DNA from: JARFVT01 sp036677425
Lineage (GTDB): Bacteria > Pseudomonadota > Alphaproteobacteria > UBA8366 > Aestuariispiraceae
Direction of reading: 5' to 3'
DNA: 64,000 nt
NCBI GenBank assembly: GCA_036677425.1
Contig: JARFVT010000013.1
Span: forward strand, 1,612,001 to 1,676,000
A program made the position numbers and the translations under genes. Below, piece after piece: positions 8,674 to 18,008 of this stretch. Position 1 is the first letter of the stretch, and every line of letters starts with the position of its first letter. The notes beneath the pieces are model-generated. The model searched no databases, had not been told where the DNA came from, and saw nothing but the letters and a program-made list of their open reading frames with translations.

Positions 8674-9417
8674 ATGCCACTTATTCCGGTTAATGCAATA
8701 TTAAAAAATTCAATTCTTATGACATGGAATGCCCGCCGTGATTTCATTGCAATGGCAACTATGCCCGTTGTTATTTTAACCTTAATATCGGCGGTATTTG
8801 GTTATAATAACCCTAATGGTTTTTTAACAATTAATGACAATGGCATGTCGATTAATATCGATGGTATGGTCGCATCATTAATTGCCTTTAAGGTGCTTTT
8901 TTATGTTATTTTTGCCGCCGCATGGCATCGCCGTTGTTTAATGCCGTCTTTAAGCTTGAATGTTGCCACCGCGCTTAAATGGGATAAAAGTAAAACAGTT
9001 TTCTTATTTCGTATTGGCGGTATCGTTATATTAGTATTACCATTAATTATTTTTATTCCTGCCGTTGGCTTGGTGTTAAGTTTTTTAATTTTTTCACGCC
9101 TATCACTACTTTTACCTGCGGCGGCAATTGGTGAAGATTTAACATATAAGGCCGCATGGAAAATCACCAAGAATAACAGCTGGCGCATGTTATGGTTATC
9201 GCTTGCGCCAAGCATCGGATTTTCCATTATAACTATTATCACCATCATCCCAATGGCATCATTTTTGGCTAATTTTGATATGGGCGAGACATTAAGTGGT
9301 TTGGCTATAATTATTTTATTGCAAGAAATAATTGATTATGCGGGCATCGCCGTTGGCGTTGCCGCACTTTCCAATGCCTATATATATTTTAAAAATGCTA
9401 ATCGCACTGGCCTATAA
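8674..9417 (+). CDS. integral membrane protein of unknown function
   Basis: A 247-residue protein with about six hydrophobic segments (roughly residues 27-43, 64-82, 108-128, 130-150, 172-195 and 206-235) and no soluble domain. A basic AAWHRR loop follows the second segment. I do not recognise a transporter family. It follows the methyltransferase by 69 bases on the same strand and its end overlaps the convergent mutT stop by six bases. Confidence 0.7.
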   Translation: MPLIPVNAILKNSILMTWNARRDFIAMATMPVVILTLISAVFGYNNPNGFLTINDNGMSINIDGMVASLIAFKVLFYVIFAAAWHRRCLMPSLSLNVATALKWDKSKTVFLFRIGGIVILVLPLIIFIPAVGLVLSFLIFSRLSLLLPAAAIGEDLTYKAAWKITKNNSWRMLWLSLAPSIGFSIITIITIIPMASFLANFDMGETLSGLAIIILLQEIIDYAGIAVGVAALSNAYIYFKNANRTGL

Positions 9418-9885
9418 TAAATCACGCAACATTGCGATAAGCGGAATATCGGCGGCTGGCATGGGATATTTACCCATGTCAAGCGGACGTACCCATGCCA
9501 ATTTTTGGCCTTCTTTTGGTTGTGGGTCATTTTCCCATGTACGACAGGCATAAAGCGGCATCAGCAAATGAAACTCATCATATTCATGGCTGGCAAAGCT
9601 GATCGGTGCTAAACAGCTTTGCCTAGTATCAATACCAAGTTCTTCGTTTAATTCACGAACCAATGCGTCTTCTGGGGTTTCACCCGCATTTATTTTTCCA
9701 CCGGGAAATTCCCATAACCCAGCCATTGGTTTATCATCAGGACGTTTTGCCAATAATACCCGCCCATCGCTATCGACCAATGCCACCGCAACTACAAGCA
9801 ATAATGGTTTTTGATTATCATTTTTAGATAAATTTTGACGTGTGCCTACTTGCCAACAACCGGTATTTTCATATGCTTCAACCAT
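9412..9885 (-). CDS. mutT: 8-oxo-dGTP diphosphatase (Nudix)
   Basis: A 157-residue Nudix hydrolase with the complete box GGKINAGETPEDALVRELNE followed by ELGI (GX5EX7REUXEEXGU fits), preceded by LLAKRPDDKPMAGLWEFPGG, which is typical of MutT. It removes oxidised dGTP from the nucleotide pool and prevents A:T to C:G transversions. It lies 9 bases downstream of argJ on the same strand, the common alphaproteobacterial argJ-mutT order. The first 20 residues are longer than in E. coli MutT. Confidence 0.93.
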   Translation of the reverse strand: MVEAYENTGCWQVGTRQNLSKNDNQKPLLLVVAVALVDSDGRVLLAKRPDDKPMAGLWEFPGGKINAGETPEDALVRELNEELGIDTRQSCLAPISFASHEYDEFHLLMPLYACRTWENDPQPKEGQKLAWVRPLDMGKYPMPAADIPLIAMLRDLL

Positions 9886-9894
9886 TTATAATCT

Positions 9895-11139
9895 CTAACT
9901 TCGATAGTCTGCGTTAATGGTAATATATTCATGGGTTAAATCGCATGTCCAGACCCTTGCCTTGCCTTGGTCAGTATCTTGGGTTATGCCCACATCAACA
10001 TTAATATATATATCATTACCTTGTAGATGTTTTATTACTAGAGTTTCATCATAATCTGCAACCCCCTCACCTAATTCAGCGATAATTATGCCACCCATTG
10101 CAATGGATAATTTATCTCTATCGGCTAATTCACCCGCTTTGCCAACCGCCATGACTATACGTCCCCAATTTGCATCTTCACCCGCAATCGCCGTTTTAAC
10201 CAATGGGGAATTTGCAATCGATAATGCAATATTTTTGGCGGCTGTATTATTTTCTGCACCTGAAACATCGATGGTGATAAATTTGCTTGCACCTTCGCCA
10301 TCACGCGCCACTTGTGTTGCTAAATCAATAGAAATTTTATCTAATGCCTTGGCAAAATTATCTAAAACAGGGTCATTAATGTCAATTGGTGATGGATTAC
10401 AAGCCTTGCCCGTTGCGGCAATCAACATGGTGTCGCTGGTCGAGGTATCACCGTCAACCGTCATGCAGTTAAATGAAATATCGGCAGATTTTTTGATTAA
10501 AACTTGCAATATTTCAGGCGATATATTGGCATCGGTCATGATGAAAGATAACATCGTTGCCATATCAGGGGCAATCATGCCCGAACCCTTGGCGATTGCA
10601 TTTATCGTAACCCCAACCCCATCAATATCGGTTGTTATGGTTGCACCTTTGGCAAAGGTATCGGTGGTCATTATTGCCTTGGCGGCATCATGCCAGCCAC
10701 CTGCATTAAGGTTTGATTTTAGCTGCGGTAATGCGGCCTCGACCCTATCAGACGGTAATTTTTCACCAATAACACCAGTTGAGGCGATTAATATTTGCTG
10801 GCTATTACAATCAAGAATATCCGCAGTAGCATCGATCATATGGCGCGTAGTAAAAACCCCTGATTTACCAGTAAAAGCATTAGAGTTTCCCGAATTGACA
10901 ATTATTGCCTTGGCTAAATTTTGTGGTAAATTATCAATGCACCATTCCACCGGCGCTGATCTTGTTAAGGATTTTGTCAATACCCCTGCCATTGCCGCAC
11001 CATCAGGAAAATACGCCAACATTAAATCGGTACGACCCTGATATTTAATGCCTGCCGCAGCGGTTGCCAGTTCAACCCCAGATATTTCTGGTAAATCAGG
11101 AAAATATTTAGGTGCAAGCGGCGATATTTTTATACTCAT
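9895..11139 (-). CDS. argJ: ornithine acetyltransferase / N-acetylglutamate synthase
   Basis: A bifunctional arginine-biosynthesis enzyme that transfers acetyl from N-acetylornithine to glutamate. At 414 residues it is full length. The autoprocessing site is intact in KGSGMIAPDMATML: the precursor cleaves between Ala and the nucleophilic Thr, giving alpha and beta chains. GEDANWGRIVMAVGKAG is also present. I use ATG 11139 rather than the TTG one codon earlier. It follows a parvulin gene and precedes mutT on the same strand. Confidence 0.96.
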   Translation of the reverse strand: MSIKISPLAPKYFPDLPEISGVELATAAAGIKYQGRTDLMLAYFPDGAAMAGVLTKSLTRSAPVEWCIDNLPQNLAKAIIVNSGNSNAFTGKSGVFTTRHMIDATADILDCNSQQILIASTGVIGEKLPSDRVEAALPQLKSNLNAGGWHDAAKAIMTTDTFAKGATITTDIDGVGVTINAIAKGSGMIAPDMATMLSFIMTDANISPEILQVLIKKSADISFNCMTVDGDTSTSDTMLIAATGKACNPSPIDINDPVLDNFAKALDKISIDLATQVARDGEGASKFITIDVSGAENNTAAKNIALSIANSPLVKTAIAGEDANWGRIVMAVGKAGELADRDKLSIAMGGIIIAELGEGVADYDETLVIKHLQGNDIYINVDVGITQDTDQGKARVWTCDLTHEYITINADYRS

Positions 11140-11159
11140 CAATAAAATTCCGTTAAATT

Positions 11160-11206
11160 ATTATTATAAATATAGTTTATTATAAATATAGTTTATTATA
11201 AATATG
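11160..11206. repeat. three tandem copies of a 16-bp AT repeat
   Basis: The unit TTTATTATAAATATAG occurs at 11160-11175 (first base changed), 11176-11191 and 11192-11206 (one base short), in the argJ leader. Pure A/T slippage sequence close to the argJ start; it could affect the promoter. Confidence 0.8.
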
Positions 11207-11218
11207 CCAATAAGTATT

Positions 11219-12082
11219 TTATTGCAATTGCGGCGGTAAATTTGCGGGCGCAGCCATCGGCCTGCCATTCATATCAAATCTTTTTATATTTGCACTATTA
11301 ACAATATCACTGGCAATGCCTGCTGCCAATGCCTCGCGCATTTTATTGCGGATTATTGGTGCCATTTTTTTATAGGTTGGTTTTGCCGCAATGCGCTTAT
11401 CTTTAACCAAAATAATATGCCAGCCATATTGGGTTTTAACAGGGTCGACCGAATATCTATTTGCCTCTAATGCGAATGCCACATGTTCAAATTCCGCCAC
11501 CATCCGACCTTTGATAAAATACCCTAAATCGCCACCAAACTCTCGACTTGGTCCATTGGAATATTGCTTGGCTAACATCGCAAAATTTTCACCCGCGCCA
11601 ATACGGTTAATAATTTTACGCGCTTCTTCTTCGCTATCTAATAAAATATGGCTTACTTTGACTTCTTCTTGTTCGGGTAATTTTGTAATATAAATATCAT
11701 ATTCCTTGCGGATGTCATCTTGAGTAATCTTACTATCGGCAATATTGGCTAAATAAGATTCGAAAATTAATTGATCTTCAAAAATACGCAGTCTTTCTAT
11801 TATATTTTGATTGTTTTTTAATCCACTATCACGGCCAATTTTAATAATAAGTCTTTGTTGTATTATCCGTTCCAATAAATGGGGATATAGATTTTCAATT
11901 TTATCAGCCCGTATTTCTTGTGGTAATTGATTATATACTGCCTTAAAATCACTTTCGTATATTTTATCGCCCTCGACTATTGCAATGACATTATCGGCAT
12001 TAGCCACATGAATATAGAAAGACAGCATACATATAGTAAAAACAGTGAAAACAATATTTTTAACGGTTGATAATTTTATCAT
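11219..12082 (-). CDS. parvulin-type peptidyl-prolyl isomerase, exported (SurA/PrsA-like)
   Basis: A 287-residue protein with an N-terminal signal peptide (hydrophobic FTVFTICMLSFYIHVANA), a helical chaperone region, and a parvulin domain at about 140-240 marked by VKVSHILLDSEEEA, GENFAMLAKQYSNGPS, GGDLGYF and TQYGWHIILV. It helps fold outer-membrane or periplasmic proteins. It has no lipobox cysteine, so it is probably soluble or membrane-tethered by an uncleaved signal. It lies upstream of argJ on the same strand, an arrangement seen in many alphaproteobacteria. Confidence 0.9.
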   Translation of the reverse strand: MIKLSTVKNIVFTVFTICMLSFYIHVANADNVIAIVEGDKIYESDFKAVYNQLPQEIRADKIENLYPHLLERIIQQRLIIKIGRDSGLKNNQNIIERLRIFEDQLIFESYLANIADSKITQDDIRKEYDIYITKLPEQEEVKVSHILLDSEEEARKIINRIGAGENFAMLAKQYSNGPSREFGGDLGYFIKGRMVAEFEHVAFALEANRYSVDPVKTQYGWHIILVKDKRIAAKPTYKKMAPIIRNKMREALAAGIASDIVNSANIKRFDMNGRPMAAPANLPPQLQ

Positions 12083-12100
12083 ATAAAACCTAAATGTATG

Positions 12101-13003
12101 TTAATGTTTAAATGTTGATTCTGATATTTTACGTAATAAAAAATCCCGGAATACAATTATTCGTTTTGAATGGCGTAATTCTTCGGGATATACAAAATAC
12201 GCCTGTGTTGGTAGACCTTCTAATTCTGGCAAAATATGTTCTAAATTAGAATCTTCTGGTATCATAAATTCTGATAATGCAGCGATACCAAGGCCGCTAC
12301 ACACCGCACGATAAACCCCATATTGATTATTAACTTGAAAAACAGGTTTGCGCGGATGATCAGCATCTTCGCCCTCATGTAATAACCAATTTATGGTTGA
12401 TACGGGCTGCGGTGTATCATCACCAAAAATAATTAATTTATGATTATCCAGATCTTTTGGTTTTTGTGGGGTTCCGTATTTTTCTAAATATTCATCAGCA
12501 GCATAAACCAATGATTTAAAAGTTAATAATGGTCGTTGAATTAAATCTGGATGGCGTGGTGCGACCATTCTAATGGCCACATCTGCTTCGCGCATACCTA
12601 AATCTATTTCTTTATCTGACAATAACAATGATAAATCCACATCGGGATAAAGATCGACAAATTCTTTAATATGTGGCGTTAACCATGTTGAGCCAAAGGC
12701 AACGGTTGTCGTTATTTTTAATGGTCCTGATGGTTTGTCTTTTGATTCTGCCAGCCTTGCCTGCGCCATAGTTAATTTATAAAATACATCTTTTACCGTG
12801 CGATAAAGTGTTTCACCTTGTTCAGTTAAAATCAAACCACGGGCATGACGATGAAATAATATAGTTTTAACGCTATTTTCCAATGCGCTTATCTGACGAC
12901 TAACAGCCGATTGGCTAAGATGTAATTTATCCCCCGCATGGGTAAAACTTCCTGCCTCGGCCACCGCATGAAAAACTCTAAGCTTATCCCAATCCATCGG
13001 CAT
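12101..13003 (-). CDS. LysR-family transcriptional regulator
   Basis: A 300-residue LTTR with a typical N-terminal winged helix (FHAVAEAGSFTHAGDKLHLS then QSAVSRQISALE) and a periplasmic-binding-like effector domain (IKEFVDLYPDVDLSL onward). The GcvA/AmpR-like branch is likely from the DWDKLRVFHAV start, but no target is evident: it is followed by the parvulin gene on the same strand and has no divergent partner. Confidence 0.9.
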   Translation of the reverse strand: MPMDWDKLRVFHAVAEAGSFTHAGDKLHLSQSAVSRQISALENSVKTILFHRHARGLILTEQGETLYRTVKDVFYKLTMAQARLAESKDKPSGPLKITTTVAFGSTWLTPHIKEFVDLYPDVDLSLLLSDKEIDLGMREADVAIRMVAPRHPDLIQRPLLTFKSLVYAADEYLEKYGTPQKPKDLDNHKLIIFGDDTPQPVSTINWLLHEGEDADHPRKPVFQVNNQYGVYRAVCSGLGIAALSEFMIPEDSNLEHILPELEGLPTQAYFVYPEELRHSKRIIVFRDFLLRKISESTFKH

Positions 13004-13033
13004 TAATAATTGCCCCCAATATATATATTAATG

Positions 13034-14011
13034 TTATTTTATTACTTTTATCTTAAGGTAATTGATTATTTCTTTAGCAACTCTTGCCGTCTCGTCAAGT
13101 GGTTTATATTGCCAATCAATAATATTACCATCAAATATACGAGCCATTTTTTTATCAACAAGAGATTGATGAAATTTTTCAAATTTATTTTTGTGCTTTG
13201 CTGGCATCTTAATAATATAAACTGGTTTTCCTGTTGCGCAGGCTTCGCTAATCATATTAACCGAATCGCAACTAACGATCACATGATCGGCACTGCCAAG
13301 ATATCCTAAATATGGGTTGTCGCCATCACCTGACCAAAATTCACCATTAATATTTTTTAATTCTTTCCGCAAGATATTTTCACATTCAAGACCTGTGCGC
13401 CTTGATACTGTTATTAACAAACTACCACCCGTATCAGTAGCAATTTTTTTAAGTTGTGATGAAATTTGTAATATTTGTACCTTATCAAGAGTATAAATGC
13501 TATTAGATCCACCAATTGCCACCGCTATTAATGGTCTTGGTAAATGATTAAAGCGGGCTTTATATTTAACAGCAGCATCCTTTAAGCTTTGACAATCAAC
13601 CATACCTAATGATCCAATGGTTGATATTATATTTTTACCATCCAAATTATCATGCTCTGGCACAGCAATTAAATCAAATTTTGCAATATTAACCCGTGGG
13701 TTTTGAATATGCACAACAGTTATATCATCGCCCACCATGCGTTTTATTACGGCGGCAATTCCAACTGACTGCCTGCCACAAGATATAATTAATTCTGGCC
13801 ATGGTTTAGTTAATTTATTCCTATGACCATTTATCTCATTGATTGGCATAATCACAGGAGGCCAAAAAATTGCTGGAATGCTACGCCAAGGCTGTTTTAA
13901 CGAAATTATTTTATTGCTTGTTTTAAAACCAACAGCCTTTGCCAAGCCTTGCGCCTGTTTTTTATTGCCAATTTTATCATCACTGATAACCCAACAAGTC
14001 TTTTCAATCAT
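13034..14011 (-). CDS. ELM1 family protein (DUF1022)
   Basis: A 325-residue protein matching the ELM1/DUF1022 family: the N-terminal WVISDDKIGNKKQAQGLA, CGRQSVGIAA, HIQNPR and the C-terminal CDSVNMISEACATGKPVYI. In plants ELM1 recruits the mitochondrial fission dynamin; bacterial homologues are unstudied and have a glycosyltransferase-B-like fold (family knowledge). No membrane segment. It precedes the LysR gene on the same strand. Confidence 0.9.
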   Translation of the reverse strand: MIEKTCWVISDDKIGNKKQAQGLAKAVGFKTSNKIISLKQPWRSIPAIFWPPVIMPINEINGHRNKLTKPWPELIISCGRQSVGIAAVIKRMVGDDITVVHIQNPRVNIAKFDLIAVPEHDNLDGKNIISTIGSLGMVDCQSLKDAAVKYKARFNHLPRPLIAVAIGGSNSIYTLDKVQILQISSQLKKIATDTGGSLLITVSRRTGLECENILRKELKNINGEFWSGDGDNPYLGYLGSADHVIVSCDSVNMISEACATGKPVYIIKMPAKHKNKFEKFHQSLVDKKMARIFDGNIIDWQYKPLDETARVAKEIINYLKIKVIK

Positions 14012-14248
14012 TTTATAAAACCTTTTAATTACCTAATAATGCCATTTTAAGTCATGGGATGTAAAGTTACAGTTTTAGACATATATTTACATTGTTGACA
14101 TATGGCTAAACAAGCAACTATCTTGCTATATAGCTAATAATATTCTGTTTAGCACCATAAAATAGACATTATGTTGCATTAAATTGATTTATTATCGCTA
14201 TAATTGTACATATATATAATATATTTATTTACTATTGGGGGTAATAAT

Positions 14249-14734
14249 ATGCGGCGCGCTAAACTAGATAAAATTGATAAGCAAATTTTATATGATTTGC
14301 AAAATGATGGTCGAATGACAAATGTTGATTTGGCTAATAATGCAGGTATTTCTGCACCACCTTGTTTAAGGCGAGTAAGGGCGTTGGAGGGTGCGGGGTT
14401 TATTCGCGGTTATCATGCCGATGTCGATTCTGATATGCTTGGCTATTCTGTTATTGTTTTCGCTTTTGTTGGCTTGCAAAGCCAAGCAGAAAGCGATTTG
14501 ATTAATTTTGAAGCAAAGATTGGAAATTGGCCATTGGTGCGTGAATGTTTCATGCTTCAGGGTGAAACTGATTTTTTGTTAAAAATTGTGGCCCGCGATC
14601 TTGAAAGCTATAATAAGTTTTTAACACAAGAATTAACTGCCGCAGCCAATGTTGCCAATGTTAGATCAGCATTGGCTGTGCGTAATTCAAAGCATGATTT
14701 TGGCGTGCCAATTGATTTAAACATGAGCAAGTGA
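14249..14734 (+). CDS. Lrp/AsnC family transcriptional regulator
   Basis: A 161-residue regulator: an N-terminal HTH (LDKIDKQILYDLQNDGRMTN then DLANNAGISAPPCLRRV) and a C-terminal RAM/AsnC ligand domain (LQGETDFLLKIVARDLESY). It senses amino acids or related metabolites and controls their metabolism. Start chosen at ATG 14249 because GGGGG lies 9 bases upstream; the earlier ATG adds 15 residues of translated leader. It is monocistronic, so the target is unknown. Confidence 0.93.
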   Translation: MRRAKLDKIDKQILYDLQNDGRMTNVDLANNAGISAPPCLRRVRALEGAGFIRGYHADVDSDMLGYSVIVFAFVGLQSQAESDLINFEAKIGNWPLVRECFMLQGETDFLLKIVARDLESYNKFLTQELTAAANVANVRSALAVRNSKHDFGVPIDLNMSK

Positions 14735-14935
14735 TAGTTATTAGAACCATTATAAATATACCGTGAGTTTCTAATTTTTTTATAGATATAAGCTATGCAT
14801 TTTCCGCATAACACGGTTGATATAATTTCGCGTGTAAAAAAAATATAAAGAGCTTAAATATCGTTATAGGTTGGGGTAAGTTATTATCGTTTATTTAACA
14901 GTTTTTTAACAATTATTTTTTTAGGAGTAACCTCA

Positions 14936-15151
14936 ATGGCTACTTTATCTTTCAGAAATTATCTTCCACATATATCTTCAACAATTTATGCTGAGCGTGC
15001 AGTCCTAGCTTTTGGTAATTTTATAATAAATATAATGGATAATATTAATTCCGAACGCCGTAAAATGCAAACAAGACGTGAACTTTCACGTTTAAGTGAT
15101 CGCCAGTTAAATGATATTGGTATCATGCGTTCTGAAATAAATAAAATATAA
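14936..15151 (+). CDS. DUF1127 small protein (YjiS-like)
   Basis: A 71-residue protein ending in the DUF1127 core RRELSRLSDRQLNDIGI, preceded by an N-terminal extension. A TTAGGAG ribosome-binding site lies 8 bases before ATG. In other alphaproteobacteria such proteins bind RNA or adjust phosphate, RNA turnover and stress responses. It is flanked by its own strong terminator. Confidence 0.85.
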   Translation: MATLSFRNYLPHISSTIYAERAVLAFGNFIINIMDNINSERRKMQTRRELSRLSDRQLNDIGIMRSEINKI

Positions 15152-15190
15152 ATATTTATATTTTATGGACATTCATGCGTAATATATTAT

Positions 15191-15227
15191 AATAAAGCCC
15201 TGCAAGTTTATTTTGCAGGGCTTTATT
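15191..15227 (+). terminator. strong rho-independent terminator after the DUF1127 gene
   Basis: Perfect 15-bp stem (AATAAAGCCCTGCAA / TTGCAGGGCTTTATT) with a 7-base loop, then an AT-rich tail; 39 bases past the stop codon. Confidence 0.9.
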
Positions 15228-15481
15228 ATATATATTTTTATATATATTTACTAGCTTTTAAGGCAATTATTATAAAATCTACAATTATTATAAAAGTTAC
15301 GTTGCAAAATACATTGTCGTGTAATAAAAACTCGTGTAATAGGAATAGATAAATTATAATAATAATTAAGCAAATGTTATTATTAATAATAACTGATAAT
15401 AATATAGCCTAATTAATTTTAATATTTATGAATTTGGTTTTCGATATTTAAAAACATTTAAAAGTTGGAGGTTGTCGCCGC

Positions 15482-16522
15482 ATGTTTTCGCGACTACTTG
15501 GTTTTTTATCCGCTGATATGGCGATAGATTTAGGCACTGCTAATACACTCGTATATGTCAAGGGACGTGGCATTGTCCTTAACGAGCCATCAGTGGTGGC
15601 AATTGTTGAAGTTAAAGGCAAGAAACAAGTTCTTGCCGTTGGCGATGAAGCAAAAATGATGCTTGGACGTACCCCTGGAAATATTCAGGCTATTCGCCCA
15701 TTACGCGATGGGGTTATTGCTGATTTTGATATTGCCGAAGAAATGATAAAACATTTCATCCGTAAAGTGCATAATCGCCGTAGTTTTGCCAGTCCACAGG
15801 TTATTGTATGCGTGCCATCGGGATCAACAGCTGTTGAACGTCGCGCCATCCAAGAATCAGCCGAAAGTGCTGGTGCAAGGCGTGTTTTTCTTATTGAAGA
15901 ACCAATGGCAGCGGCAATTGGCGCACAATTACCAGTAACCGAACCAACTGGTTCAATGGTGGTTGATATCGGCGGCGGAACAACAGAAGTCGCCGTATTA
16001 TCGCTTGGTGGTATCGTCTATTCACGGTCGGTTCGGGTTGGCGGCGATAAAATGGACGAAGCAATCATTGCCTATATTCGCCGTAATCACAATTTGCTTG
16101 TTGGTGAAAGCTCTGCTGAGCGAATTAAAAAGATGATTGGCTCAGCTTGCCCACCAGACGATGGTGATGGTGAATATATTGAAATTAAAGGCCGCGACTT
16201 AATGAATGGCGTTCCAAAAGAACTTAATATTTCCGAAAGGCAAATTGCTGAAAGCCTTTCTGAGCCAGTTGGCGCAATTATCGAAGCAGTTAAAGTAGCA
16301 TTAGAGCAAACTCCACCTGAATTAGCAGCTGATATTGTTGATAAGGGTATTGTTTTAACTGGCGGCGGCGGAATGTTACGCAATTTAGATTCCGTACTAC
16401 GTCAAGCAACAGGATTACCAGTATCCATTGCCGATGATGCTTTATCTTGTGTCGCACTTGGCACTGGGCGCTGCTTGGAAGAAATGCGTACATTGCGTAA
16501 TGTTCTTATAAGTATGTATTGA
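15482..16522 (+). CDS. mreB: rod shape-determining actin homologue MreB
   Basis: A complete 346-residue bacterial actin. ATPase signatures are intact: DLGTANTLVYVKGRG (phosphate 1), VVDIGGGTTEVAVLSLGG (phosphate 2) and LTGGGGMLRNLD (adenosine). It polymerises under the inner membrane and guides lateral wall synthesis together with the genes that follow. GGAGG precedes the ATG by nine bases. It heads the operon mreB-mreC-mreD-mrdA-rodA; the 250-base AT-rich gap before it is the likely promoter region. Confidence 0.98.
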   Translation: MFSRLLGFLSADMAIDLGTANTLVYVKGRGIVLNEPSVVAIVEVKGKKQVLAVGDEAKMMLGRTPGNIQAIRPLRDGVIADFDIAEEMIKHFIRKVHNRRSFASPQVIVCVPSGSTAVERRAIQESAESAGARRVFLIEEPMAAAIGAQLPVTEPTGSMVVDIGGGTTEVAVLSLGGIVYSRSVRVGGDKMDEAIIAYIRRNHNLLVGESSAERIKKMIGSACPPDDGDGEYIEIKGRDLMNGVPKELNISERQIAESLSEPVGAIIEAVKVALEQTPPELAADIVDKGIVLTGGGGMLRNLDSVLRQATGLPVSIADDALSCVALGTGRCLEEMRTLRNVLISMY

Positions 16523-16597
16523 CCTATTAATCTATTGATAATATTTAATCTATACTGTATTATGAATTGATTCAATTATTAATAGGATTAGGCCTAG

Positions 16598-17488
16598 GTG
16601 AAGCAGCAACCAAGAAGACTGTTAAAAATGTCTACGACTATGCGCGGTTTGACGCAACGTATGGTATTTCTGTTCTTGCTTATAGCTGCTATAATAATCA
16701 TGTTAGCTGGCAATGCTGATCCACGAATTTTTGAACGTGCAAGAGTAATTGTCTCCGATTTTTCATCGCCAATCATTGATATCATGTCTAGGCCTGTTGC
16801 CAGCATTCATAGTCTGAAAAATGAGGCCTCGATTTTATTGAATATAAGAGATGATAATGTAATATTGCGGCAAGATAATGCCTCATTATTACAATGGAAA
16901 AAAGTTGCTTATGAATTAATCACCGAAAATCAACAACTTAGGGCCTTATTAAACTATAACCGCAAAGATGTTATGAACCATATTACCGCACGTATTATTG
17001 GCGATGTAGGTGGATCTTTTGCACGAAATATATTAATAAATGCGGGTAAGGATGTTGGTGTTCGTAAGGGACAAGCCGCCGTTGTCGGCGATGGCCTGGT
17101 CGGACGTGTAACAATTGTCGGCAGCAAATCCTCTAGTGTTTTACTTATAACGGATTTAAATAGCCGCATCCCTGTCGTCATTGAATCAACAAGAGTACGA
17201 GCTTTTCTTGATGGTGATAATACAAATTTAATAAGGCTTTCATATCTATCTGCCAATTCTGAACTTGCTATTGGTCAACGAATTGTAACCTCTGGTCATG
17301 GCGGGGTGTTTCCGCCAGGTATCCCCATTGGCATTATTAGTGTTATTAATCAAAATGGGGTTAAGGTAACACCATATGTTAAATCAGATAAATTAGAATA
17401 TATTCGGTTGATGGATTTTGGCCTGCATGGTGCTTTGGATGACAGCCTAGTTAGCACAAAAAACAAGATTTATGGCAATGAAAACTAA
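16598..17488 (+). CDS. mreC: rod shape-determining protein MreC
   Basis: A 296-residue bitopic membrane protein: a single N-terminal transmembrane helix (about residues 21-39), a coiled coil (about 70-115), then two beta domains carrying VRKGQAAVVGDGLVGRV and GVFPPGIPIGII. It scaffolds the periplasmic part of the elongasome and activates PBP2. It starts at GTG (16598) with AGGAT upstream; the internal ATG (codon 11) has no ribosome-binding site. It overlaps mreD by 17 bases. Confidence 0.95.
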   Translation: MKQQPRRLLKMSTTMRGLTQRMVFLFLLIAAIIIMLAGNADPRIFERARVIVSDFSSPIIDIMSRPVASIHSLKNEASILLNIRDDNVILRQDNASLLQWKKVAYELITENQQLRALLNYNRKDVMNHITARIIGDVGGSFARNILINAGKDVGVRKGQAAVVGDGLVGRVTIVGSKSSSVLLITDLNSRIPVVIESTRVRAFLDGDNTNLIRLSYLSANSELAIGQRIVTSGHGGVFPPGIPIGIISVINQNGVKVTPYVKSDKLEYIRLMDFGLHGALDDSLVSTKNKIYGNEN

Positions 17489-17993
17489 TATATGGTCAAG
17501 GATAGATATTCTAACACGTAATATGACCCCTTTGTTATTAACATTCATATTATTAATGTTATCTTCCATACATACATATATTGATAATTTTAATGCTGTT
17601 ATGCCCATGCTGGTATTAATGTCAATTTATTATTGGGCGATATACTGCCCCAACCTTATGCCCATATGGATGGTTTTTATCTTTGGCATTGTTCAAGATT
17701 TAATGACTGGTAGTTTAGTTGGGGTTCAGGCTTTTATATTAATAATTATATTTGCTTTTCTTTTACGCCAGCGACGTTTCTTTCACGGTAAAAATTTTGA
17801 AATTGTCTGGTGGGGCTTTATGCTGGTGGGGTTATTTAATGCCATATTGCAATGGTTGTTTGTGATTAGCATTCAACAAACATGGGTATCACCATTGCCT
17901 GTATTTTTTAGTTACTTAATTTCTGTCGCTATTTTCCCTATTTTAGCAATTATTATGATTGCCATACATCGCACATTACCGTTACATGATTAA
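17472..17993 (+). CDS. mreD: rod shape-determining protein MreD
   Basis: A 173-residue integral membrane protein with five or six hydrophobic segments; the WMVFIFGIVQDLMTGSLVGV block is typical of MreD. It partners MreC in the elongasome. The start overlaps the mreC end, suggesting translational coupling; a second ATG two codons in is possible. Confidence 0.92.
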   Translation: MAMKTNIWSRIDILTRNMTPLLLTFILLMLSSIHTYIDNFNAVMPMLVLMSIYYWAIYCPNLMPIWMVFIFGIVQDLMTGSLVGVQAFILIIIFAFLLRQRRFFHGKNFEIVWWGFMLVGLFNAILQWLFVISIQQTWVSPLPVFFSYLISVAIFPILAIIMIAIHRTLPLHD

Positions 17994-18008
17994 TTAGATA
18001 GCAATAAT

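Noticed and set aside
10088..11041. 317-codon ORF opposite argJ
   Set aside because: Shadow of argJ on the other strand with no independent motif.
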